From Hyphomicrobium_A sp963745205 (lineage in GTDB: Bacteria > Pseudomonadota > Alphaproteobacteria > Rhizobiales > Hyphomicrobiaceae), in assembly GCA_963745205.1 (NCBI GenBank), contig CAVUWX010000007.1, positions 595,161 through 659,160 of the forward strand: a stretch of 64,000 nt of DNA, given 5' to 3'. The translations under genes and the position numbers were made by a program. Every line of letters starts with the position of its first letter. Positions within the stretch are counted from its first letter, which is position 1. Under the pieces are notes generated by a model. That model saw only the letters and a program-made list of their open reading frames with translations. It searched no databases and was not told the DNA's origin. Positions 46,218 through 57,097 of this stretch are shown here, piece after piece.

Positions 46218-46841
46218 TCAGACCTTCTCCGCGACCTTGTCGATGACATCCTTGAGCGTGGTGGCGCCGCCCGCTGGGCATGACGCCTTGCGTCCGGTCT
46301 GCGAGCCGGGCTTCACGGGCTTGCCCTGCCGCAGGGCGTAGAGCAGCTTCTCGAACAGCTCGGGGTCGAGGTCCTCGAAAGTATCCTTGCCGATCTGCAC
46401 GACGGGGGCGTTGGCGCAGCAGCCGAGGCACTCGACCTCCTCCCACGAGAAGCGCCCATCGCGGGAGAGCTCGTGGGGGTGCTCGGCGATCCGCTCCTTG
46501 CAGATCTCGATCAGGGTTTCGGAGCCGCGCAGCATGCACGGCGTCGTGCCGCACACCCACAGGTGGGCAGTCTTGCCGACCGGGGCAAGCTGGAACATCG
46601 TGTAGAAGGTGGCGATCTCGAGCGCGCGGATGTAGGGCATGCCCAGCATGTCGGCCACGGCTCGGATGGCGGGCTCGGTTACCCAGCCCTCCTGCTCCTG
46701 CGCGCGCCATAAGAGCGCCAGGACGGCCGAGGCTTCCTTGCCGGGCGGATACTTGCCGATCTCGCGCTTGGCCCAGGCCAGGTTCTCCGGCGTGAAGGCG
46801 AAGCTCACGGGCTGCTCGGGGTTTAGGCGGCGGACGGCCAA
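46218..46841 (-). CDS. nuoE: NADH-quinone oxidoreductase subunit E
   Basis: Carries 2Fe-2S cluster N1a in a thioredoxin-like domain. The 207-residue protein has the four ligands in CGTTPCMLRG and VECLGCCANAP. It ends with a 40-residue Lys/Gly-rich tail rather than the helix-hairpin-helix extension found in many relatives. The start appears to be TTG at 46841, with GAGG eight bases upstream; no ATG occurs until residue 66, so a non-ATG start is required. Confidence 0.95.
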   Translation of the reverse strand: MAVRRLNPEQPVSFAFTPENLAWAKREIGKYPPGKEASAVLALLWRAQEQEGWVTEPAIRAVADMLGMPYIRALEIATFYTMFQLAPVGKTAHLWVCGTTPCMLRGSETLIEICKERIAEHPHELSRDGRFSWEEVECLGCCANAPVVQIGKDTFEDLDPELFEKLLYALRQGKPVKPGSQTGRKASCPAGGATTLKDVIDKVAEKV

Positions 46842-46999
46842 GGCGGAAACCTCAGGGTAGCGCGGCGATCCTCAGGCGGCGCCGAGCGGCCTTGCTCCGA
46901 CGCCAGTGTCGCCGATTTTGACGCAGCGCACAATTCCCCCGTTCACTACGTCTAACCGCGCTGCAAGGCAAGCACTTGACGGGCGCGGAATGGCGTCCA

Positions 47000-48190
47000 T
47001 CAACGGTCGATCTCGCCGAAGACGATGTCGATGGAGCCGAGGATCGCCGACACGTCCGCCAGCATGTGCTTCTTCGTCAGGAAATCCATCGCCTGCAGGT
47101 GTGGAAAGCCCGGCGCGCGGATCTTGCAGCGGTAGGGCTTGTTGGAGCCGTCGGCGACGAGATAGACGCCGAACTCGCCCTTCGGCGCTTCCACCGCGGC
47201 ATAGATCTCGCCCTCCGGCACGTGGAAGCCTTCCGTGTAGAGCTTGAAGTGGTGGATCAGAGCCTCCATAGAGCGCTTCATGTCGGCGCGCCGCGGCGGA
47301 ACGACCTTGCGGTCGTCAGCCACCACCGGCCCCTGCCCTTCGGGCGAGCGCAGCTTCTCGCAACACTGCTTCATGATGCGAACGGCCTGGCGCATCTCCT
47401 CCATGCGCACGAGGTAGCGGTCGTAGCAGTCGCCGTTCTTGCCGATGGGGATGTCGAACTCGAGCTCGGAGTAGCACTCGTAGGGCTGCGCCTTGCGCAA
47501 GTCCCACGCCGCGCCAGAGCCGCGCACCATGACGCCGGAGAAACCCCAGTCGAAGCAATCCTTCAGGGAGACGACGCCGATGTCGACGTTGCGCTGCTTG
47601 AAGATGCGATTGCCGGTCAGCAGGCTTGAGATGTCGTCGAGCACCTTGGGGTGGCTCTCGCAGAAGGCGTCGATGTCGTCGATGAGCTGGGGCGGCAGGT
47701 CCTGGTGCACGCCGCCCATGCGAAAATACGTGGCATGCATGCGGCTGCCTGAAGCCCGCTCGTAGAACACCATCAATTTCTCGCGCTCCTCGAAGCCCCA
47801 TAGCGGCGGAGTGAGCGCGCCCACGTCCATGGCCTGCGTGGTGACGTTCAGGAGGTGCGACAGGAGCCGTCCGATCTCGCTGTAGAGCACGCGGATGAGC
47901 TGGGCGCGCTTGGGCACCGATAGGCCTAGCAGCTTCTCCGCCGCGAGGCAGAAGGCGTGCTCCTGGTTCATGGGCGCGACGTAGTCGAGCCGATCGAAAT
48001 AACCGATCGCCTGCAGATAGGTCTTGTGCTCGATCAGCTTCTCGGTGCCCCGGTGCAGCAGCCCGATGTGCGGATCGACGCGCTCGACGACTTCGCCGTC
48101 GAGCTCGAGCACGAGGCGGAGCACGCCGTGCGCCGCCGGGTGCTGCGGCCCGAAGTTGATGTTGAACTGGCGGATGTCGGTTTCAGGCAT
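47000..48190 (-). CDS. nuoD: NADH-quinone oxidoreductase subunit D
   Basis: Core 49-kDa-type subunit that forms the quinone-reduction site with NuoB. It is 396 residues from ATG 48190 (MPETDIRQFNINFGPQHPAAHG). HRGTEKLIEHKTYLQ, the MVRGSGAAWDLRK segment and the C-terminal ADVSAILGSIDIVFGEIDR are all characteristic. AAAGGA precedes the start. It begins five bases after the thioesterase stop, and a 158-base gap separates it from nuoE. Confidence 0.97.
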   Translation of the reverse strand: MPETDIRQFNINFGPQHPAAHGVLRLVLELDGEVVERVDPHIGLLHRGTEKLIEHKTYLQAIGYFDRLDYVAPMNQEHAFCLAAEKLLGLSVPKRAQLIRVLYSEIGRLLSHLLNVTTQAMDVGALTPPLWGFEEREKLMVFYERASGSRMHATYFRMGGVHQDLPPQLIDDIDAFCESHPKVLDDISSLLTGNRIFKQRNVDIGVVSLKDCFDWGFSGVMVRGSGAAWDLRKAQPYECYSELEFDIPIGKNGDCYDRYLVRMEEMRQAVRIMKQCCEKLRSPEGQGPVVADDRKVVPPRRADMKRSMEALIHHFKLYTEGFHVPEGEIYAAVEAPKGEFGVYLVADGSNKPYRCKIRAPGFPHLQAMDFLTKKHMLADVSAILGSIDIVFGEIDR

Positions 48191-48195
48191 CGCGC

Positions 48196-48646
48196 TTATC
48201 CTTTGAGCGATCCGATGGGGGCAACCCGGGCGATCTTCGCCTTCTCGTTGACGCGCGCGACGAAGCGCGCCCACGGCACGATCATGCGCTCGTGCCGGCC
48301 CTCGCCGATGAGCTCGATCCCGTCGTGCGCCTTCACCTTGAACTCGACGCGGCGCCCCGAGACCTTGGTGCATTCGGCGTCCACCGTCACCGTCTGCCCC
48401 GGGACCGTCGCGGCGGTGTGCGACACATCGATGTGCACGCCGAGGCTGCCCTCGCCCTGCGTCGAGGTGCGGCGCCAGCACCTTGAGGCAGGTCCATTCC
48501 ATGAGGCCGACCATGAAGCCGGTGGCGAACACGGTCGGCATCTCCTTGAACTCGGGCGCCTCGGGATAGAGGTGCGGCACCGTTTTCTCGGCCGGCACCC
48601 GAAACGCGAACGTCGCGGTGGCGCCGGGCTGCAAAGTGTTCTTCAT
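48196..48646 (-). CDS. FlK-like hotdog thioesterase, broken by one frameshift
   Basis: The first part, MKNTLQPGATATFAF to APHLDAG, continues in another frame as EGSLGVHIDVSHTAATVPG to the end. Removing one G near 48465-48472 gives 150 codons of a hotdog-fold protein. It resembles fluoroacetyl-CoA thioesterase FlK: the FlK catalytic residues Thr, Glu and His correspond to the T in VFATGFM, the E in LMEWTC and the H in VSHTAAT. The likely role is hydrolysis of an acyl-CoA; the substrate is unknown. It sits between nuoC (20 bases before) and nuoD (5 bases after), so it is translated from the nuo mRNA. The frameshift may be a sequence error. Confidence 0.8.
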
Positions 48647-48666
48647 GGCCTTAAGCCCGCCACCGC

Positions 48667-49278
48667 TCACGCCTTGCCTGCGCTCGCCTTCTCGTCGCCC
48701 GGGAGCACGTACTGCGTCCCTTCCCAGGGGGATTCGAAGTCGAACGAGCGGAACTCCTGCGTCAGCTCGACCGGCTCGTAGACGACGCGCTTAAGCTCGT
48801 CGTCGTAGCGCACCTCGACGTAGCCCGTAAGGGGAAAGTCCTTGCGCAGCGGATGGCCCTGGAAGCCGTAGTCGGTGAGGATGCGGCGCAGGTCCGGGTG
48901 GCCAGAGAAGAGAATGCCGTACATGTCGTAGGCTTCGCGCTCAAACCAGTTGGCGGCGGAGAATATCTCGACCGCGCTCGCGACGGGCGTCGCCTCGTCG
49001 GTCTCGAGCTTCACGCGAATGCGCTGATTGAGCCGCGGCGACAGCAGGTGATAGACGACGTCGAAGCGGTTCTCGCGCGACGGCCAGTCGACGCCGCAGA
49101 TATCGATCAGCACCTGGAAGCGGCAGCCGGCATCGTCGCGCAGGAAGGTCAGCACCTCGATGATCTTGTCGCGCGCGACGTTGAGCGTCAGCTCGCCGTG
49201 GGTGATGCGCGAGGCGCGGATAGCGTCGGCAAGTGCCGATTTGCAATGCGTTTGCAGCTTCTCGAGCTTGTCGTCCAT
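48667..49278 (-). CDS. nuoC: NADH-quinone oxidoreductase subunit C
   Basis: 30-kDa-type peripheral subunit with no cofactor that supports NuoD. From ATG 49278 it is 203 residues. The family signature EREAYDMYGILFSGHPDLRRILTDY is clear in part (EREAYDMYGILFSGHP), followed by GFQGHPLRKDFPLTGYVE. It is a separate gene, not a nuoCD fusion. The open frame extends upstream without homology. Confidence 0.97.
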   Translation of the reverse strand: MDDKLEKLQTHCKSALADAIRASRITHGELTLNVARDKIIEVLTFLRDDAGCRFQVLIDICGVDWPSRENRFDVVYHLLSPRLNQRIRVKLETDEATPVASAVEIFSAANWFEREAYDMYGILFSGHPDLRRILTDYGFQGHPLRKDFPLTGYVEVRYDDELKRVVYEPVELTQEFRSFDFESPWEGTQYVLPGDEKASAGKA

Positions 49279-49324
49279 GATGGCTTTCCGTGCAATCGTG
49301 AATTCGCGAAGCCGGACTGCACGC

Positions 49325-49873
49325 CTACCTTTCAATGGTGCCAGTGCGCCGGATCTTCCTCTGCAAGAGCAGCACGCCGTAGACCAGCGCCTCCGCCGTC
49401 GGCGGGCAGCCGGGCACGTAGATGTCGACCGGCACGATGCGGTCGCAGCCGCGCACCACCGCGTAGGAGTAGTGGTAGTAGCCGCCGCCGTTGGCGCAGC
49501 TTCCCATGGAGATGACGTAGCGCGGCTCCGGCATCTGGTCGTAGACCTTTCGCAGCGCCGGGGCCATCTTGTTAGTCAGCGTGCCGGCGACGATCATCAC
49601 GTCCGACTGGCGCGGAGAGGCGCGCGGGGCAAAGCCGAAGCGCTCCAGATCGTAGCGCGGCATCGAGGCCTGCATCATCTCCACTGCGCAGCAGGCGAGC
49701 CCGAACGTCATCCACATGAGCGAGCCGGTGCGTGCCCAGTTGATGAGGTCGTCCGTCGTGGTGACGAGGAAACCCTTGTCCGCGAGCTTATCGGAGATCT
49801 GCGTGAAGCCCTCTTCGCCCGGCTTCACCAGAATGCCGCCCGGCTGCGGCGCGGCGGGCGTGATCAATCCCAT
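49325..49873 (-). CDS. nuoB: NADH-quinone oxidoreductase subunit B
   Basis: Holds terminal cluster N2, which reduces quinone. From ATG 49873 it is 182 residues. The tandem-cysteine ligand set is GLACCAVEMM, SMGSCANGGG and VPGCPPTAEAL. Its start overlaps the nuoA stop by ten bases. Confidence 0.98.
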   Translation of the reverse strand: MGLITPAAPQPGGILVKPGEEGFTQISDKLADKGFLVTTTDDLINWARTGSLMWMTFGLACCAVEMMQASMPRYDLERFGFAPRASPRQSDVMIVAGTLTNKMAPALRKVYDQMPEPRYVISMGSCANGGGYYHYSYAVVRGCDRIVPVDIYVPGCPPTAEALVYGVLLLQRKIRRTGTIER

Positions 49874-50229
49874 TCCAACGCCCCCTTCCGCCACTCGTAA
49901 ATGAAGCCAACGGTGAGCACGGCGAGGAAGAGCAGCATCGACCAGAAGCCGAAAGCGCCCAGATCCTTGAAGGCGACCGCCCACGGAAACAGGAACGCCA
50001 CCTCGAGGTCGAAGATGATGAACAGGATCGCGACCAGGTAGTAGCGGATGTCGAACTTCATGCGCGCATCATCGAAGGCGTTGAAGCCGCACTCGTAGGC
50101 CGAGACCTTCTCGGGGTCGGGATTGTTGACCGCGATGAGGAACGGCACCGTCATCAGGATGAGGCCGATGGCGAGCGCTACGGCGATGAAGATCGCAATT
50201 GGCAGATAGGCAAGGAAAAGCTGGTCCAT
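49864..50229 (-). CDS. nuoA: NADH-quinone oxidoreductase subunit A
   Basis: Three-helix membrane subunit and first gene of the nuo operon. It is 121 residues from ATG 50229 (MDQLFLAYLPIAIF). The conserved loop is YECGFNAFDDARMKFDIRYY, with the cysteine that is a marker of the active/deactive transition in mitochondrial ND3. The operon promoter must lie in the roughly 100 bases before it, next to the tRNA-Asp gene, but I could not identify it. Confidence 0.97.
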   Translation of the reverse strand: MDQLFLAYLPIAIFIAVALAIGLILMTVPFLIAVNNPDPEKVSAYECGFNAFDDARMKFDIRYYLVAILFIIFDLEVAFLFPWAVAFKDLGAFGFWSMLLFLAVLTVGFIYEWRKGALEWD

Positions 50230-50332
50230 GCGTGGCCTGCACTCCCGCACCGCCGCCTGCTGCGGCGCAACATGACGGTGTTAACGCAGGCGCCGCGGGC
50301 GCGCAACCGGGCTTTCCACGTCGGCGGGAAAG

Positions 50333-50409
50333 TGGCGCGAGAGACGGGACTTGAACCCGCGGCCTCCGCCGTGACAGGGCGGCGCTCTAACCAACTGAGC
50401 TACTCCCGC
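50333..50409 (-). tRNA. tRNA-Asp (GTC)
   Basis: A full cloverleaf reads on the - strand: acceptor GCGGGAG/CTCTCGC (one G-U pair), D-arm with GGTTAGAGC, anticodon stem-loop CCGCC-CTGTCAC-GGCGG giving anticodon GTC, T-arm GCGGGTTCAAGTCCCGT, discriminator G73 as expected for Asp, and an encoded CCA at 50333-50335. Confidence 0.97.
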
Positions 50410-50414
50410 AATCG

Positions 50415-50441
50415 AAAACGCGCGCTCCTAAAGAAGCGCGC
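50415..50441 (-). terminator. Terminator-like hairpin between DUF1993 gene and tRNA-Asp
   Basis: On the - strand GCGCGCT (50441-50435) pairs with AGCGCGC (50426-50420) around an eight-base loop and is followed by GTTTT (50419-50415). This should end the DUF1993 transcript, but it lies only five bases before the tRNA-Asp 5' end, so a tRNA promoter must either sit upstream and be read through or overlap the hairpin. A weak candidate, TTGACT-N17-TAAGTC, lies farther upstream. Confidence 0.55.
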
Positions 50442-50511
50442 TGCCACTCGCCGATGACTTACGTGGGAGGCCCCCCGAAGTCAAGATCGGCGGCCCGCGC
50501 TCCCTCGCGCC

Positions 50512-51018
50512 TCAAACTGCGCCGAGGAAATCGAGCTTGCCGATCGGGACGCCGTTGTGGCGCAGGATGGCGAACGCGGTGGTGGCGTGGAAATAGAAGT
50601 TCGGCAGCGCGAAAAACAGGAGATAGTCCTGCCCCTTGAAGGTGAGCTCGCGCGGGCCGGCCTTGAGGCTGATATCGCGCCCTTCCGAGCCGTCGATCTG
50701 GCCGGGCTTCAAGGTGGCGATGAAGCTGAGCGTCTTGCCGATGCGCGCTTTGAGCTCGGGGAAGGTCTTCTCGCTATCCTCGAAGCTCGGCACCGCCACG
50801 CCTGCGAGCCGGGCCGAAGCGCCTTTGGCATGGTCGGTTGCGATCTGCACCTGCCGCGTCAGCGCGAACATGTCGGGGTAGAGCCGAGCGCTAAGCAGCA
50901 CGGCGGGATCGATCTTGCGCTCCTCCGCGTAGGCGGCCGCCTTGTCGAGGATCTTATCGAGCGTGCCGAGAGTGCGTTGGAATACCGGAATGGAAGCCTG
51001 GTACATCGAAAGCGACAT
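50512..51018 (-). CDS. DUF1993 family protein
   Basis: A 168-residue soluble, mostly helical protein that starts MSLSMYQASIPVFQRTLGTL and ends with FALPNFYFHATTAFAILRHNGVPIGKLDFLG, both hallmarks of DUF1993 (quoted in part: PNFYFHATTAFAILR). The family resembles the DinB/four-helix-bundle group, with conserved histidines that could bind metal. Function is unknown. A strong GGGAGGAA ribosome site precedes the ATG. It stands alone between two tRNA genes. Confidence 0.9.
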   Translation of the reverse strand: MSLSMYQASIPVFQRTLGTLDKILDKAAAYAEERKIDPAVLLSARLYPDMFALTRQVQIATDHAKGASARLAGVAVPSFEDSEKTFPELKARIGKTLSFIATLKPGQIDGSEGRDISLKAGPRELTFKGQDYLLFFALPNFYFHATTAFAILRHNGVPIGKLDFLGAV

Positions 51019-51113
51019 TGAGTTCCTCCCCAGGGTTGGACCGCATATAGCCTAGCGCCCGGCACGACACTTGGGCGCGCGGCGCCCCGGCCACAAGATG
51101 GCTCGTGATGGCG

Positions 51114-51147
51114 GAGCCATGCTTCGCGTCCGTGCGAAGCACGGCTC
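51114..51147. repeat. Inverted repeat of 14-base arms
   Basis: GAGCCATGCTTCGC (51114-51127) and GCGAAGCACGGCTC (51134-51147) form a stem with a single A-C mismatch and a six-base loop. It lies in the gap between the DUF1993 start and tRNA-Val. No T-run flanks it. It could terminate tRNA-Val transcription in a Rho-dependent way, or be one copy of a dispersed palindromic element. Confidence 0.5.
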
Positions 51148-51227
51148 TGCCGTGACAACGCGGGCACCGGCCATCCACAGAGCACTGCGGTTGTGCGCAG
51201 CTTCCCTCAGCTCGTGTCACTGGGAAA

Positions 51228-51302
51228 TGGTGGGCGGTGAGAGGGTCGAACTCCCGACATCCTCGGTGTAAACGAGGCGCTCTACCACTGAGCTAACCGC
51301 CC
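51228..51302 (-). tRNA. tRNA-Val (TAC)
   Basis: Full cloverleaf on the - strand: acceptor GGGCGGT/ACCGCCC, D-arm GCTCAGTGGTAGAGC, anticodon stem-loop CCTCG-TTTACAC-CGAGG giving TAC, T-arm CGGGAGTTCGACCCTC, discriminator A, and encoded CCA at 51228-51230. Confidence 0.97.
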
Positions 51303-51315
51303 GAGCCTCGCGCGG

Positions 51316-51343
51316 GTGTAGCGGGACGGCGCCGGCGGTGCAA
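51316..51343 (-). promoter_or_regulatory. Probable promoter of tRNA-Val
   Basis: Read on the - strand, TTGCAC (51338-51343), a 16-base spacer and CTACAC (51316-51321) lie 14 bases before the mature tRNA 5' end. The match to consensus is moderate, but the position is right for a stable-RNA promoter. Confidence 0.45.
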
Positions 51344-51430
51344 CGACGGCAGGCGCCGCGCCGCAAATAGACGTTCAGCCTCGCCGGCTCGCCGTCAGCG
51401 ACCCCGCCAAGGCCGACAAAAGCATCCCGC

Positions 51431-51468
51431 CAAAGCAAAAGGCGCGCCGCTAAACTCCGCGGCGCGCC
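51431..51468 (-). terminator. Intrinsic terminator of the HU gene
   Basis: On the - strand GGCGCGCCGC (51468-51459) pairs perfectly with GCGGCGCGCC (51450-51441) and is followed by TTTTGCTTTG. It is a ten-base-pair Rho-independent terminator 24 bases after the HU stop. Confidence 0.85.
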
Positions 51469-51492
51469 CACCCAATGCCGGACGACGCTCTG

Positions 51493-51765
51493 CTAGTTGA
51501 GCAGATCCTTGAGGCCCTTCGAGGGGCTGAACTTCGGCACCCGCGAGGCCGGGATGTTGATCGTCGCTCCGGTCGCCGGATTGCGGCCTTCGCGCGCCTT
51601 GCGTTTTGCGACCTTGAAGGTCCCGAAATCGGGGATGCGCACTTCCTCGCCCTTCCGCAGGGCGCCGCGAATGTGCTCCAGAGCGGCATCGACCGCCACG
51701 CTCGCCTTCTCCTTCGTGAGCTCGGCATCCTTGGCGACGGCGTCGATCAAATCTTTCTTGCTCAT
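51493..51765 (-). CDS. hup: HU family DNA-binding protein
   Basis: Histone-like nucleoid protein that bends and compacts DNA. It has the classic 90-residue length: MSKKDLIDAVAKDAELTK, the dimer core, and the beta-arm region GRNPATGATINIPASRVPKFSPSKGLKDLLN with the invariant RNPATG and proline tip (quoted in part). The ATG at 51765 has AAAGGAC upstream; the frame is open further up, without homology. It has its own terminator. The position next to lon is the usual alphaproteobacterial order. Confidence 0.97.
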   Translation of the reverse strand: MSKKDLIDAVAKDAELTKEKASVAVDAALEHIRGALRKGEEVRIPDFGTFKVAKRKAREGRNPATGATINIPASRVPKFSPSKGLKDLLN

Positions 51766-51958
51766 CTCGTTTCCGTCCTTTGCGTTCGGAATGGGGTCTT
51801 GGGGGGTCCGAGGCGGCCGGAAGGCCCTAAATACGGGCGCTGCAGCCGCAACAGAGGTGGACAGAAGCGCCCAATAAAAGGGCTCGTCAAGGGGGAATTC
51901 GCGCGAAATTGCCCGAAAAACCTGGGTAAAACGCTGCTCGTGCGCACGGAGCGGGAAC

Positions 51959-51985
51959 AAAAACCCCGCGCCTGGGAGCGCGGGG
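51959..51985 (-). terminator. Intrinsic terminator after lon
   Basis: On the - strand CCCCGCGC (51985-51978) pairs with GCGCGGGG (51971-51964) around a six-base loop and is followed by TTTTTG. This separates lon from the HU gene. Confidence 0.85.
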
Positions 51986-52030
51986 TACCTGCTTTTTGAC
52001 GCGTGGCACCCTAAGGTTGCGCCTCACGCA

Positions 52031-54454
<2,424 letters not shown>

Positions 54455-54610
54455 ATCGCCATCCAATCCGGTGTGGCCGCTTGCGATCGTCTGCCCGCCG
54501 CCGGCTTATTCGTAAGCGCAGTCTAACGCGTGCGTCCCGGCACATTTGAGGCGGATCGCCGCATCGAGCGGCGAGCCACAGCGCGAAACTCCGGCACCGC
54601 GCCCCATTTG

Positions 54611-54638
54611 AAATGGGGGTTGGTGCCGCTCTATCAAG
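54611..54638 (-). promoter_or_regulatory. Sigma-32 (RpoH) heat-shock promoter of lon
   Basis: Read on the - strand: CTTGATA (54638-54632), a 13-base spacer, CCCCATTT (54618-54611). This closely matches the sigma-32 consensus CTTGAAA-N13/14-CCCCATnT. The predicted start near 54600 leaves a leader of about 145 bases before lon. The -10 element is also one arm of the palindrome CCCCATT-TGA-AATGGGG (54602-54618). Confidence 0.75.
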
Positions 54639-54713
54639 ACTTCGCCGCCAGGTGTCGCCAGCGACGCACAATTATCTCGGGTGAGCCGCCTCCCTCGGGG
54701 CGGCTCGCAAAGA

Positions 54714-55967
<1,254 letters not shown>

Positions 55968-56312
55968 AAGCTGCTGTCTCACCCCTCCTTTGGGCACCTG
56001 GGACCGTGATACACTGGTCAAAGTACCCGGGAAGAAACCTTACACCATGCTGGCGCGTCGCCAACCCTACTCGTGCGGCCCCGAGTCCAATTAGCGTGAT
56101 CTGAGCACGCTAGCGTTCCCCAGATCAAGATTGGATTAACGGATGCCAGCCCGCTCGGCATTGAAGCGACCCGATTGCCACAGTTTTGTGGCCGGCTAAG
56201 CGCTTGTTTCGATTTGGGCCGCCGGGGCGCGTCTTGCGCTGCCGCAACCCACGCCTCAATGCCGCAGAGCAACCCCGAGAGCCGTAAGCGAAGCCTGCGC
56301 CCTTGGTTCGGC
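55968..56312. other. 345-base intergenic region between clpP and clpX
   Basis: No coding frame is credible here. It should contain the clpX promoter. The only distinct structure is an inverted repeat, TAGCGTG (56092-56098) and CACGCTA (56106-56112) with a seven-base spacer, which could be an operator or a small hairpin. A strong ribosome-binding sequence for clpX lies at its clpX-proximal end. Confidence 0.6.
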
Positions 56313-56966
56313 TCAGGCCGCCCCTTTGGCACCCACGCTGAACGCGAGATCCGCCTCGTCGCGGCGGGTGAGCACCTTGTCGATGATGCCGAACTCTCGC
56401 GCCTGCTCTGCCATCATGAAGTAATCACGGTCGAGCGTACGTTCAATGTTCTCGTAAGTCTGACCGGTGTGCTTGACGTAGATCTCGTTCAAGCGGCGCT
56501 TCATCTTGATGATATCTTCGGCGTGGCGCTCGATGTCGGATGCTTGACCGGAGAAGCCGCCCGAGGGCTGGTGCACCATGATGCGGGCGTTGGGGAGCGC
56601 GTAGCGCAGGCCCTTCGCGCCGGCGCACAGAAGCAGCGAGGCCATCGACGCCGCCTGGCCGATGCACAGGGTTGCAACCGGGGGCCGCACGAACTGCAGC
56701 GTGTCGTAGATGGCAAAGCCCGCCGTGACGACGCCACCAGGCGAGTTGATGTACATCGAGATCTCTTTTTTGGGGTTCTCCGCCTCGAGGAACAGGAGCT
56801 GCATGCAGACCGAGGCCGCCATATGATCTTCAATGGGGCCCGTCACGAAAATGATGCGCTCCTTCAGAAGCCGCGAGGGCAAGTCGTAGCCGCGCTCGCC
56901 GCGGTTCGTCTGCTCGACGACCATCGGCCAGAACGTGTTCGTCAATGTGCCGACCGGATCCCGCAT
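56313..56966 (-). CDS. clpP: ATP-dependent Clp protease proteolytic subunit
   Basis: Serine peptidase that forms the 14-mer proteolytic chamber used by ClpX and ClpA. From ATG 56966 it is 217 residues: MRDPVGTLTNTFWPMVVEQT, catalytic Ser in IGQAASMAS, His in MVHQPSGG, and Asp in the DRDYFM region. AAGGAACG precedes the start by about eight bases. It lies between tig and clpX, the standard order. Confidence 0.97.
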   Translation of the reverse strand: MRDPVGTLTNTFWPMVVEQTNRGERGYDLPSRLLKERIIFVTGPIEDHMAASVCMQLLFLEAENPKKEISMYINSPGGVVTAGFAIYDTLQFVRPPVATLCIGQAASMASLLLCAGAKGLRYALPNARIMVHQPSGGFSGQASDIERHAEDIIKMKRRLNEIYVKHTGQTYENIERTLDRDYFMMAEQAREFGIIDKVLTRRDEADLAFSVGAKGAA

Positions 56967-57049
56967 GGCTTTCGTTCCTTTTGGCTCGCAACGACGTCTA
57001 GGTGGCAACGCACGCCCGAATCTAAGGCGGCGATCTCTTTTTGGGTAGG

Positions 57050-57073
57050 CCCGGCCTCGTACACAAGGCCGGG
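57050..57073. other. Hairpin between tig and clpP
   Basis: CCCGGCCT (57050-57057) and AGGCCGGG (57066-57073) form a perfect eight-base-pair stem with an eight-base loop, 25 bases after the tig stop. No T-run follows on the - strand, so it is more likely an attenuating or mRNA-protecting hairpin between tig and clpP than a terminator. Confidence 0.4.
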
Positions 57074-57097
57074 ACCGCCTTCCTGCGGAGATTATCG

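Noticed and set aside
46842..46999. Hidden small gene between nuoE and nuoD
   Set aside because: Neither strand has an open frame with a plausible start, ribosome site and composition in this gap.
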